A DNA stretch of 64,000 bases from Cladocopium goreaui (Eukaryota > Sar > Dinophyceae > Suessiales > Symbiodiniaceae): contig CAMXCT020000514.1 of NCBI GenBank assembly GCA_947184155.2, positions 50,001-114,000 on the forward strand. The letters are read 5' to 3'. Positions 12,167 through 21,135 of the stretch are shown piece by piece (positions within the stretch are counted from its first letter, which is position 1; each line of letters opens with the position of its first letter). Below the pieces are notes generated by a model. It worked only from the letters and a program-made list of their open reading frames with translations. It did not search any database and had not been told where the DNA came from. A program made the position numbers and the translations under genes.

Positions 12167-13147
12167 CTGGGGGTTCTGTTCTAAATGGATCACCCAAATT
12201 ATTGGGGTACAAAAAAGGGAAAAACCATTTGTTAAACAAAAAGTAAGTTTGTTTTTTTCAAATGGGATTTATATACTTATTAATTACTCAAATGTATCAA
12301 TTACTCAAATGTATCACCAAACTTGCGCAATGATTACCAAAGTTCAACGGGAAAAACACGAGTTAGACCATGATCTCACCAGGAAAATTTATGAAAATTT
12401 GGGATGTCATCTTGGCCAAACTTGGAGCAGCAGGAAAACTTGCAAACATAGAGGATATCACCAGTGGACATGTTGATTTCACCAGCTAAAGTGGTGATTT
12501 GTTGCTAGGGAAAATAGGATAAATCCATATAAATCCTGCAGGATACAAACGGGATCTAGGTATGAAAACTAGGTTATTGAAATTGAACCTGGGGTTCAAC
12601 CATGATTCACCGTTTGACCATGTTTGACCACTAAACTAAAAATTGCATAAAATTGCGATATCACCAGGAACAAATGAAAAACAAGTACTTCACTTGGCTT
12701 CCCAATATAACTGGGTAAACAGCTACCCTTCAATTTACACTCATTGGGTTTGATTGAAGAACATCTTACGACTTATGGGAACCCCAATGCATTACAGTCA
12801 GACTTGCATCGGGTATCCATGGGTATCCATGGGTATCCTGTGTTTTTGTTCTGTTCATCCAAGCCTGGGTGTGAACAGAAGAGTTCACCAGGTGGATTGA
12901 AAGGAAAACACATGGAGGAGACATCTGAGATTCGGAGCAGATTGATAAAACAGATTTGACCAACATTGCGAAACATATGCAACGAATATATATATATATA
13001 TCTATAAATCATTATAAATCTATGGTGTGATAGATTGGCTGACCAGAGAATAACGCAAATCAAACCCAACAAAGACATATACACTGTTCAGTGATGGGGG
13101 TGTTTGTGCCACGCTTTCTGCAACAATCTGCAACCCATTCAGAATTA
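12167..13147. other. No supported gene
   Basis: AT-rich sequence before the retroelement. It holds a 9-bp tandem ATGGGTATCC near 12,810-12,836 and a TA run near 12,985-13,005. I see no exon with supportable borders. Confidence 0.5.
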
Positions 13148-13428
13148 TTGTGTGCAGCACATTCTTTTCTCACGATCGCCAAGCAGTTGGCTTTGCCATG
13201 AGACATCTTGTCTCGCCTGAAAACATCTGAGGTTCTAGCTCTGAACCTCCTTTGTTATCCTTATTGATTCCTCATGGTAGAGGATTTCTTTAGCATATGG
13301 CCGCATGGTAGCGGGTAGAAATTTCTGATCCCCTGGTAGGGATAAAAACACCTCAACTTCAAGGTTTACAACAACCAAGCTCCTGCACGGCAAAAGGAAA
13401 GAAATCCTGCCAGCATTCAAATCCGTCC
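13148..13428 (-). repeat. Terminal split direct repeat B2 (3' end of element)
   Basis: 281 bp that look identical to 13,530-13,810 at an offset of 382 bp. It is the outermost 3' unit of the A1-B1-A2-B2 layout. A small open frame in it also occurs in B1 and is probably not coding. Confidence 0.9.
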
Positions 13429-13452
13429 CAAAATAGGGGGGGAGCTGGAGGG

Positions 13453-13531
13453 TAGTTGCTTTGAACCTGAAGAGGGGCACGGCGATCTAAACTTAGAATG
13501 GCTTTACACAAAACGTTCAAAGAACTCACTT
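13453..13531 (-). repeat. Split direct repeat A2
   Basis: 79 bp identical to A1 at 21,057-21,135, sitting between B1 and B2 as expected for a split-direct-repeat YR element. It overlaps B1 by 2 bp and is separated from B2 by 24 bp. Confidence 0.9.
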
Positions 13532-13810
13532 GTGTGCAGCACATTCTTTTCTCACGATCGCCAAGCAGTTGGCTTTGCCATGAGACATCTTGTCTCGCCT
13601 GAAAACATCTGAGGTTCTAGCTCTGAACCTCCTTTGTTATCCTTATTGATTCCTCATGGTAGAGGATTTCTTTAGCATATGGCCGCATGGTAGCGGGTAG
13701 AAATTTCTGATCCCCTGGTAGGGATAAAAACACCTCAACTTCAAGGTTTACAACAACCAAGCTCCTGCACGGCAAAAGGAAAGAAATCCTGCCAGCATTC
13801 AAATCCGTCC
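13530..13810 (-). repeat. Split direct repeat B1
   Basis: 281-bp copy of B2, placed just downstream of the tyrosine recombinase stop (13,836). Copies match throughout by eye. Confidence 0.9.
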
Positions 13811-13835
13811 ACGCACCCCAACGAAGAGTCCATGT

Positions 13836-14834
13836 TTACTGGGAAGCAGTAAACGTTGCTAAATTAAAGGTACGTAAAAAAAGCTTAGTGTGCTCTGACA
13901 GTTTGATTGAAGGGATGAAACTCAGGCCGTCGCTGATATAAAGACGCGCCACCCGGGAGGATTCCCAGCGTCCTCTGATCAGCGCCATTTCCATGCTTTT
14001 GCTCTCTTGAAATAAAGCTGTAGCCCCACCCCGTCTGAGGCTATAGGGACGAAAATTGAATTGTTGAAGGCCCATCAGATCACACAAAGTTTTGAAACGA
14101 CAGCGAAATTTAGCTGCAGTTTGAGACCAAATGGGAAGAGCAGTGGTACCCAGGTCTTGCCGTAATAAAACCATGAAACGCAAAAACTCAAGCACTATAG
14201 GGTCAGTGACACTAATGGCCTCATCCGCATTGTGACGAATGCCAGTTTTAGTTCCCTTCAGGGAAATAACAGCAGCGTCTGCACCTAAGGCGATATCCGC
14301 AACTGTCAGTGATAAAAGTTCACCCGTTCGAAGCAAGCAATGAAAGCTGACCAGAAGAAGAACTGCCATTTCATAGTTCTCCTGTTCCCATTCATAGGAT
14401 GCCATGCTCCCAACCAGTGACCATGTAAGAGGTGGTGCCCTTGCCGGCACTTCTATCTTTCGCCAGACTGCAAACAGTTTCCAGCTATGGGGGATCTTTC
14501 GACGTGTCCAAGGTTGAAAGAAGTGAAGAGCACTCAGTCCATCTCCAATAGTTAAAAGGGGTTCTCCTGAGCGCCACATTTTTCTGATCCATTGACAAAG
14601 TAGAACATCTAAATGGTCCTCGCTTTTAGCGAGTTCGACAAAGCGAACCATCTTTTTCAATGCCCCATAGTAACGAACCTGTGTTTTGTATGTCAACGCT
14701 GCATCATCCAAATGTATATGCGCTCGTTGGCGCCTGCGTTCCGCCCGGCTGAAGCGGCCAGCGAGCAGTCGCGGCCTCTTTGGCACGTGATCCCGCATCC
14801 GAGGGATTCTCACGAGAATCCACGTGTGCAACAA
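13836..14834 (-). CDS. Tyrosine recombinase of the retroelement
   Basis: A 332-codon frame that would integrate the circular cDNA by cutting and rejoining through a tyrosine. Visible catalytic boxes: Arg box I in LLRTGELLSL (about 14,320-14,340); box II PYSLRRGGAT (about 14,021-14,049), where the usual His is replaced (Tyr-Ser before LRR); then GRWESSRVARLYISDG with the Trp and the nucleophile Tyr at codon 13,938-13,940. Length and motif order fit DIRS-type recombinases. The frame overlaps the RT frame by 131 bp and is +1 to it. The first ATG is at 14,834, but the conserved part starts after the RT stop, so it may be made as an RT fusion through a +1 shift at GGA-TGA-TG rather than from its own start. 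No premature stops. Confidence 0.85.
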   Translation of the reverse strand: MLHTWILVRIPRMRDHVPKRPRLLAGRFSRAERRRQRAHIHLDDAALTYKTQVRYYGALKKMVRFVELAKSEDHLDVLLCQWIRKMWRSGEPLLTIGDGLSALHFFQPWTRRKIPHSWKLFAVWRKIEVPARAPPLTWSLVGSMASYEWEQENYEMAVLLLVSFHCLLRTGELLSLTVADIALGADAAVISLKGTKTGIRHNADEAISVTDPIVLEFLRFMVLLRQDLGTTALPIWSQTAAKFRCRFKTLCDLMGLQQFNFRPYSLRRGGATALFQESKSMEMALIRGRWESSRVARLYISDGLSFIPSIKLSEHTKLFLRTFNLATFTASQ

Positions 14835-17800
14835 CTAGTTGCAACCCATAGGCAAGCAAGTGTGCTGACAACTTGTTTAACACTCTCTGTAATTGCTTGC
14901 TGCTGCTACGACCCTTACTAGCAACACTCATACAAATATATGAATCAGTCAACTGAAAGATTCGCATGTCATGAGCTTTGAACCGCTGGATCTGAAACCT
15001 AACACCCAAGAGTAATGTTTCCAACTCCAGAACATTGATATGGCTGCGTTGCTTCCATGTTGTAGTATAACCTTTTGACCAGGTCCACCAAGAAGCTGAC
15101 ACCGAATGGCGAGGGAATGCCTTATTATTAAAAATCTCTCCAGAGATGACCCTAACATCAGAGCCAGTGTGATTGGTACGCCGTAGCAATAATCGATTCA
15201 TCAAAGCCATCCCCGAATCCAAAACATTTCCATCCCCTGAAAGTGAACCATAACAAAGCTTCTGCTGAAGTGGTGCAATACTGCGGAGGTGACTGCAAAA
15301 ACCCGGTGCCATACCCATTCTGTTGCTTAAGTGCTGATAAGTCAACTGGGGCAGAAATCTCCGACAACATGCAACCGCCAATACCACAAAAGAGAAACAG
15401 CTGAAACAATCCCCCAATAATTTATGTCTACAGTCAGAAAAACCAACAGGGTTTTGCTTTGCCTTCCCCGCACTCCATGCAACTGCTGTATGATTGTATC
15501 CGTATCCCAACAGTAATTCTTTTTCTGTTGCGTTCAAGAGCCGCCAAGTATGTTCAGAGGTGATAAGAAACTTCTCATCATATTGGTATGGTGGGTACCT
15601 GAAGCTGTCTGAACGCCATCTCTGTCTCGTTCCTTCGTCTGCTTTCTCAAGTCCTGCTGGTCTAGGAGGTGGTCTATCCCGCGGTATACTTTTCAAACAA
15701 GTGGGAAAAATTGCACCCCATTGTTCCCCCTTCCAAGTATAACCAGGTGTGAGCCACTGTTCAGTAAGGGGATAGTCTGCTGGGGCTGAAACCTCTTTCC
15801 AATACCGCTGATTAGAAACTGAAACATCCGGCAACACACTTTCCAGCGCTTCTGATGTCCAAGTAAACCGGGGGCGCCTCATGGGCACCGCATCGGCACA
15901 GTCAAGTTTGTATGGTATACTCTCCATGTAACCTGAAATCTCCCTGGCAGCGCCTTCATCCATTGAAGCCACGTTTTCTAAGACGTGTTTGACCGTGACA
16001 TGACTTCCAAATTCTTCTTCCAATAAACTTCGAATTCTGGGGATCTCCCAAAACAAACTGCTTTGAGGACCTGCTAGATTCTGTCGATTGTGCTTGACTG
16101 AAGAAAGATCTACACACGGCCAGCCTCCCCACAAGTGCACTTCTTCCACGCCTAAATATTTCATGCTCCAGCTTCGCACCAACTCCCTGGATACATCCTT
16201 CACATCTTTGACTACCGTAGTCCCAGGCCAACAATGCAACGTGACTCTGTTTGCTGCATCATCCAATTCAACTGCTATGCGCGCCATTGGATTGATTCCA
16301 ATCAAGTCATAACATCGAAAACATCCTCCAATGCCATTGAAGAGGCTAACCAAAAGGATTGGAGCCACCGTTTGGCCCCTACTTCGATCCAGCTTCTCAC
16401 ACGCCTGGACAAAATCACACCCGATATCCGTCAGGCTGCTGCTCACATCAATTGATCCCCCTTTTTCTGAGGCATCCGTGCACACCATTTGTGGACAGAT
16501 CTTCGCCCTAAGATTGCAGTGTAAGAGAGGGCTCAAAAATACCAGTGATAAAAACTCCGCCTTCACCATCTTTCGCAAGTTTTCTCCCATTGATGATTTA
16601 CCTCCAATGAAATCCCAAGTCTTTTGCAAACAACTCATAGCCGGGCGCCTGAATTGCAAAATGAAAACCCATCTGCCTGCCATAATTTGGACTAACTTCC
16701 TATCCAGAAAACGTTGAGCCACCATCCACAACGTACCATGAATAACTTGCAACAGCTTAGATGTAGAAACTCCCAGTGTGCCGAGGTCACCACCCACTTC
16801 TGCCCCCAGCTCTGTCACTCGCTTTGCAGATGCTATTCGCTTTTTGTCAGATGAAACTACCCCTGCTGCCCTCCAAGCTTCTTCTGCAGCCCGGTGACAC
16901 AAAACCGCACTGACCCCGGCATCCGATGGCATAATTCTTTCTCCACCAGCGAAATTGTCCAGGCAAACGTGCCACCAATGTTTATCAGTATCGCGCACAT
17001 GATCCAGAATACTATTCATCCATGGCGGAAGTGTGGCCCCCCTGGAAATTCGATGTTCAACAGAAAGATGGCTAATTGAAAGTAGTCGTTCAGAGATTTC
17101 CTGCATAACTCCTACCGAGTTCAACCAACCCATGGGAATAACAGAACACGCCAGTGCAAACCATTGTTCGTTAGGAATCCCAATCGAAGTCCCTTGTGCC
17201 AAAATATTGAAAGCAAGATGACGTTGCCATTGAGGGGGGATTCGAAACAGATAAAAAGCGCTACACATTTCACTTTGGTGCAATGTCAACTGCTCCTCAC
17301 CGTCCAGAACAATGCTCTGCCAGGCACAAATATTTGGAAGTGAGTTGCAGCCCCCCTCAAGCTGAATCTGCGTTGCGTTAGACCCAGTTAGATTCATAAT
17401 GACTCTTAAAATGGGTCTTCCATCAGCCAAAACATTTGGTTTGCTCACCCCAAACATGCCGTTTAAAATTGCAGTACCATTAACTTTGTAAACTTTCTCC
17501 AGTGGAATCCAGGTGCAAACGTTTCTCCTCACCAGTTCAGAGGCAATTCTCATCTTATCATCTTCCTTAATATGAACTCGCCCGGGAAGTTTGGGAAGGT
17601 CAACCTCTTCGGGTTCCTTTAACAACAGTTTAGGATTGCAAAGAAATTCCCTTGTTCGGGGACCAACCCAATCCAAACTATTAATACAACCTCCATGTTC
17701 CGCAGGTGGCAGGGCAGGTAGGACCTGCTCCCAGGTTAGTTCATGACATGTTGATAACTCTTCCCCATTGTATCCCACACGCTTGCTATAGACCTCTTTT

Positions 17801-18370
17801 TGCCACTTCTCTTCCTCTGGTTGAAGCTCCGCAACATCCACAGCGCATCGGCGTCTTGCCGCAGCTACTATGGAATCAAAAGCGGATCGCTCGGCAGCGC
17901 TCCAGCGACCAGGCTTCAATCGAGCGTCGTGTCCAGCCAAACGGTTCAACGCTCCCATGGTTAGGTAGGCCCACGCCTTACTGCCCCATAGATTTGCCAC
18001 GCTCTCGACGGCTATGTCAGCCAGAGAGTAACCTGCAAAGATCTGCTCAAGTTCCTGAAGCTCCCCCAAACGTAGAGGAAAAGTCACTCCGCGGCGTTGC
18101 GCACTGGATGACTTGTGCTTGGCGAATTCCTGCAACCAAGGTTGTGTAAATTCTTTTACTATACCATCAAGAAAAGAAGCTGTATGCCCAGTGATAAGCC
18201 ACCATGCCAATACCACACCTGTCTTTACGAAAGAGCGGCACTCTTTGATAGCCTCCTTTAAGGATTCAACACTGAGGTCGACTGTAAGCCTCTCACCTGA
18301 CGATATGGGCCGCACGGCGTATGCCAGCGCCTTGCCATCAAGCTTCCATCTCTTCACTTCTCTGGAACTC
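14704..18370 (-). CDS. Reverse transcriptase / DNMT3-like methyltransferase / RNase H polyprotein
   Basis: One uninterrupted frame of about 1,220 codons. Order: (i) RT at about 17,500-16,600, with motif A SEMCSAFYLFRIP (17,237-17,276), motif B VIPMGWLNSVG and motif C VCLDNFAGG (16,943-16,968). (ii) The first RNase H strand, VCTDASEKGGSIDVS (16,443-16,499). (iii) A complete C5 DNA methyltransferase: motif I SLFNGIGGCF (16,321-16,360), motif IV GGWPCVDLSS with catalytic Cys at 16,114-16,116, motif VI ENVASMD (about 15,960-15,980), motif VIII MRRPRFTW, and late motifs near LLLGYGYN and LLGDCFS. The PCxDLS and ENV contexts resemble DNMT3. (iv) The rest of RNase H, HINVLELETLL, LTDSYICM and the NPSDAGSR end (15,110-14,740). 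The frame stays open upstream to 20,289, but there it is the shadow of the Gag-like ORF. The true start is probably by frameshift near 18,360. RT active-site Asp changes (D to E in A, DD to DN in C) are noted under findings. Confidence 0.88.
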
Positions 18371-20432
18371 TCTCCTTGTTCTTGGCGTCCACATCCTTCT
18401 CCTGTCCTTGCCATCCCTTTGACTTTCCTTTTCCTTTGTTGCCCTTCTTGCCTCGGCCTTTGCCTTCTTGGCCATAGTCTTGCCAAGCGGAGCCTTTGCC
18501 CCTTCCTCCTCCTCGTCCTTTTGCTCCTTGCGTCCACCCCCAGTTGTCTCCTGGGGAAAGCTTTGCTGCTAGCCGGGCCTGCTTTCGGGCATTCAGGATG
18601 ATCTCTGGCCCTGCTGCTGTGCCCTCCTCTAAGGGCATCATCTCCAAATGACGGGCTGTCGTCCATGACCCGTCTATCACCGATTGGTGAATGGAGATGA
18701 ATCGGGATGCCAAAACATCCCCCATCACATCCAAGTCCCCCTGTCGCAAAAGGTCTATGACCTGCGCCAGGTGATGAAGCTCCCTGGCTTGGGCCATGGA
18801 GTTCCCAATTTGGCTCCTCACCACTATCGCGAAGTAGCTCGACATCTTCACTCCTTGGGTCATGGAACTCAAGCTGCCGGACTCCACACTGACCTTCGCG
18901 GACTGATCGAGCTTCGACCGTGCATGCTCCAGGAGCATGGCCAGAACTGACCCTGGTTTCTCCTTCGACTTGCGCTTCAGGGGCGCCTCGAGGCGCTTGC
19001 CATCGCTCTCCGAGGACTCCTCCTCCGAGCCCCCGTTGGAGCTCCCGTCGGAAGTCCCCGTCGGAGAGCTCCCCGGTGAACTGCCAGGGTGACCTGTACC
19101 CTTCTTCTTCCTCCTGCCATTCTTCTCCTTCTTTTGTTTCTTCTCCTTCTTCCCAAAGGGGGTCAGGTCCAGGCCATCCTCCTTGTCGGGGCGTCGATCG
19201 CGTCCACTCGCCAAGTTGGTAAGGATCTTGGCAAGCTGGAACCCAGGATTCTTCTTCTGCTTTCTCTTCTTGTCTTCTCGGGCTTTGTCCCGTTTTGCAG
19301 CTGCAGTCTCCTTTGCCTTCATAACCAACTGGGTCTGCCAACTGGCTGTAATAGAATCTCTTGTAGCCTCCTCTTGCTTCTTCTTTTTCTTCTTTTTCTT
19401 CTGTCTCTTGGCCTCTGAGGAGGATTCCACCAGCTGTTCCTCTGTGTCCTTCACCTTTCTCTTCCTCTCTTTCTTCTTCTTCTTGCCTTGGTCCACCAGA
19501 GCTCTCTGTTGTTCCTGATGTGCCGCCTCCTCCAACTCCAATGGGCAACCCTCGAAGCCCTCTGAGGGTGAATAACCTGGACTTGAAGAGTGCTTGGACA
19601 GCTCCTCCTCCTCGGGCCCGGCACCCGGCTTGGCATCCCCAGGTGCCGGTATCTTTGTATTCATCATCTTCGCTCGGGCGGCCTCCAAACGTTCTCTTAA
19701 TCTGGCCTTCTCGTCTGCACCCATCTTGTCTGGCTTTTCCTTCTTCTTCTCTGCAGGCCCTTCTGGGGCCGGTGTCAAGCGCGCCTTTCTGCCGGAAACC
19801 AAAGGTGTTCCATGGGGCTCCTCTCGTTGCTCGTCCTCCTTGCCAACACCTTTGTCGACGTCTCGACGGGGAATCCCAGAGACATCCAATGCGGAATCGT
19901 CCAAGTCGTCTGGTTCGTCTCGCTCCCACTTTGACACCTGTCGCTTGACATAGTGAGTCATGTATGGACGTTCGAAACCTTCCACACTGTAGACCTTCAA
20001 GCGGGTGACATGCAGGGCGACGTCCTCCTCTAAAACACATTCTTTGTCGGTGCACAAGTGTATCCTCCCAACACGCCGGTTGAACAAGTTGGAAAAATAT
20101 TTGACCCAGTCCTGATGTGAGCAACCAAGGCTTTTCACCACGCACGCATAATCTCCTGTGCCAAGAATCAGTACCTGCTTTATCCAGAAACCTGCCCAAA
20201 TGTCTGGTGGTCCATGCACATGCAAGTTGGGGCAACTCGGAAGATGCACCTCGATAATTTCTCCTCTTGACAAAATCATTCCTTCCCATTCTTTTGGCTC
20301 CTCAAGGGAATATTCGGTACCTTCCAAATACATCTCAACGACCACGACTGCCAGGCCTGGGGCCAGCAAAGGGTCTGTCGCTCTCCCAAAAACTAGCTGG
20401 GGGACGACGATGAACTCGGAGCAATGGATCGT
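18354..20432 (-). CDS. Gag-like Lys/Glu/Gly-rich protein of the YR retroelement
   Basis: A 671-codon frame from the ATG at 20,369, open upstream to a TAG at 20,433-20,435. The N-terminal 130 residues look folded (EMYLEGTEYSLEEP, WVKYFSNLFNRRVGRIHLC). The middle is strongly charged and disordered with Lys runs. A second folded-looking part contains SYFAIVVRSQIGNSMAQARE, and the C-terminus is Gly/Lys-rich (GRGGGRGKGSAW), typical of nucleic-acid-binding Gag tails. It lies directly upstream of the RT frame, which is -1 (or +2) to it. No zinc knuckle was seen here. Gag is inferred from position and composition, not from a recognised domain. Confidence 0.7.
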   Translation of the reverse strand, partial: TIHCSEFIVVPQLVFGRATDPLLAPGLAVVVVEMYLEGTEYSLEEPKEWEGMILSRGEIIEVHLPSCPNLHVHGPPDIWAGFWIKQVLILGTGDYACVVKSLGCSHQDWVKYFSNLFNRRVGRIHLCTDKECVLEEDVALHVTRLKVYSVEGFERPYMTHYVKRQVSKWERDEPDDLDDSALDVSGIPRRDVDKGVGKEDEQREEPHGTPLVSGRKARLTPAPEGPAEKKKEKPDKMGADEKARLRERLEAARAKMMNTKIPAPGDAKPGAGPEEEELSKHSSSPGYSPSEGFEGCPLELEEAAHQEQQRALVDQGKKKKKERKRKVKDTEEQLVESSSEAKRQKKKKKKKKQEEATRDSITASWQTQLVMKAKETAAAKRDKAREDKKRKQKKNPGFQLAKILTNLASGRDRRPDKEDGLDLTPFGKKEKKQKKEKNGRRKKKGTGHPGSSPGSSPTGTSDGSSNGGSEEESSESDGKRLEAPLKRKSKEKPGSVLAMLLEHARSKLDQSAKVSVESGSLSSMTQGVKMSSYFAIVVRSQIGNSMAQARELHHLAQVIDLLRQGDLDVMGDVLASRFISIHQSVIDGSWTTARHLEMMPLEEGTAAGPEIILNARKQARLAAKLSPGDNWGWTQGAKGRGGGRGKGSAWQDYGQEGKGRGKKGNKGKGKSKGWQGQEKDVDAKNKERVPEK

Positions 20433-20646
20433 CTAACTGCCTGAATGTACGCTGATGTTTTGATCCTCCTCTGCTACCTCGTCTATGCTCTCCTTTTCGT
20501 TTCTTTTTACCTGAGCGACCTTGTTCCTTGTGTCCAGGAGTGATGACTTCTTGGAAGCTCTGGCCTCTCTTGATGAACTTGTTCTGGACGCGGTGGATGA
20601 GCTGGCTCCGGGGGCCTACGTGAAGGGTCTCGTTTGGGACAAGCAC
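20335..20646 (-). CDS. Linking frame between zinc-ribbon ORF and Gag-like ORF
   Basis: A short basic frame containing SGKKKRKGEHRRGSRGG, then RQLDDPLLRVHRRPP. It is +1 to the upstream ORF, whose stop is AGG-TAA-A, and its own stop CGT-TGA-G leads by +1 into the Gag-like frame (EMYLEGTEY). Alternatively a small intron could bypass it: CTCAG|GTAAAAAG is a plausible donor, with acceptors at about 20,440 or further in. Coding status depends on which explanation is right. Confidence 0.45.
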   Translation of the reverse strand: MLVPNETLHVGPRSQLIHRVQNKFIKRGQSFQEVITPGHKEQGRSGKKKRKGEHRRGSRGGSKHQRTFRQLDDPLLRVHRRPPASFWESDRPFAGPRPGSRGR

Positions 20647-21055
20647 CTGTGACCTCCTCGTCGTTTGCCTTCTCTTCCTCTTCCTCTTCCTCAGAATCTT
20701 CTTCTGAGCTCTCCTCCTGTACCTTTACTCTGTCTGGTGGAGGTGGAGGAGTTGGCAGCCGACTTCTGCTGCGCTCAGGTGACTTGGGAGCTCGGGCTGG
20801 CAACGAAGAGACTTCAGACTGACGTGCCTCCACAGCAGCTCGACTTTTGTCAGCGCTATGGCAACTGCTCGAGAGATTTCTCAGCGTTCGCACGGTGCGT
20901 ACCGCACTGACGATCACGTCGTGAGCTGCCACTCGAAAGGCGGAGTGCTTCCAGCTAGCACACAGCTCGGTCTGCAAAGTCTCGAGGCCCGAGCAACCCA
21001 AACACCAGCTATCTTGGTCCCAAGGAGCGGTTTGCCTACACTTGTTACAAGACAT
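20507..21055 (-). CDS. N-terminal zinc-ribbon ORF of the YR retroelement
   Basis: A 182-codon frame starting 2 bp after the A1 repeat, so the ATG at 21,055 is well placed as the element's first start. It opens with CNKCRQTAPWDQDSWCLGC, a CxxC...CxxC zinc-binding unit that I remember at the start of many dinoflagellate element-encoded proteins. A Ser/Glu-rich acidic part and a Pro/Arg-rich end follow. It is probably the N-terminus of the Gag-like product. Confidence 0.7.
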   Translation of the reverse strand: MSCNKCRQTAPWDQDSWCLGCSGLETLQTELCASWKHSAFRVAAHDVIVSAVRTVRTLRNLSSSCHSADKSRAAVEARQSEVSSLPARAPKSPERSRSRLPTPPPPPDRVKVQEESSEEDSEEEEEEEKANDEEVTGACPKRDPSRRPPEPAHPPRPEQVHQERPELPRSHHSWTQGTRSLR

Positions 21056-21056
21056 C

Positions 21057-21135
21057 TAGTTGCTTTGAACCTGAAGAGGGGCACGGCGATCTAAACTTAG
21101 AATGGCTTTACACAAAACGTTCAAAGAACTCACTT
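21057..21135 (-). repeat. Split direct repeat A1 (5' end of element)
   Basis: 79 bp identical to A2 at 13,453-13,531; the 5' terminus of the element on the minus strand. The first ORF begins 2 bp downstream. Confidence 0.9.

Larger units (their letters stand above)
13148..21135 (-). mobile_element. Tyrosine-recombinase retrotransposon (DIRS/Ngaro/PAT-like) carrying a DNA methyltransferase
   Basis: An element of about 8.0 kb read on the minus strand. Its ends are split direct repeats rather than LTRs: A1 (21,057-21,135), ORFs, B1 (13,530-13,810), A2 (13,453-13,531), B2 (13,148-13,428). That is the arrangement known for PAT- and Ngaro-like YR retrotransposons, whose closed-circle intermediate is integrated by a tyrosine recombinase rather than a DDE integrase. 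In order it encodes a zinc-ribbon ORF, a Lys/Glu-rich Gag-like region, RT, the start of RNase H, a DNMT3-like methyltransferase, the rest of RNase H, and a YR. Repeat copies look identical by eye, so the insertion appears young. Frame changes separate the ORFs; three of four are +1 at a stop. No integrase or aspartic protease was seen. Confidence 0.9.

Noticed and set aside
13235..13802. Small identical ORFs in the B1 and B2 repeats
   Set aside because: They lie in terminal repeat sequence of the YR element; duplicated because the repeat is, with no domain.
18450..20289. N-terminal 640 codons of the long RT frame as real protein
   Set aside because: It overlaps the better Gag-like frame and has shadow-type Arg/Gly composition; kept only as an observation.
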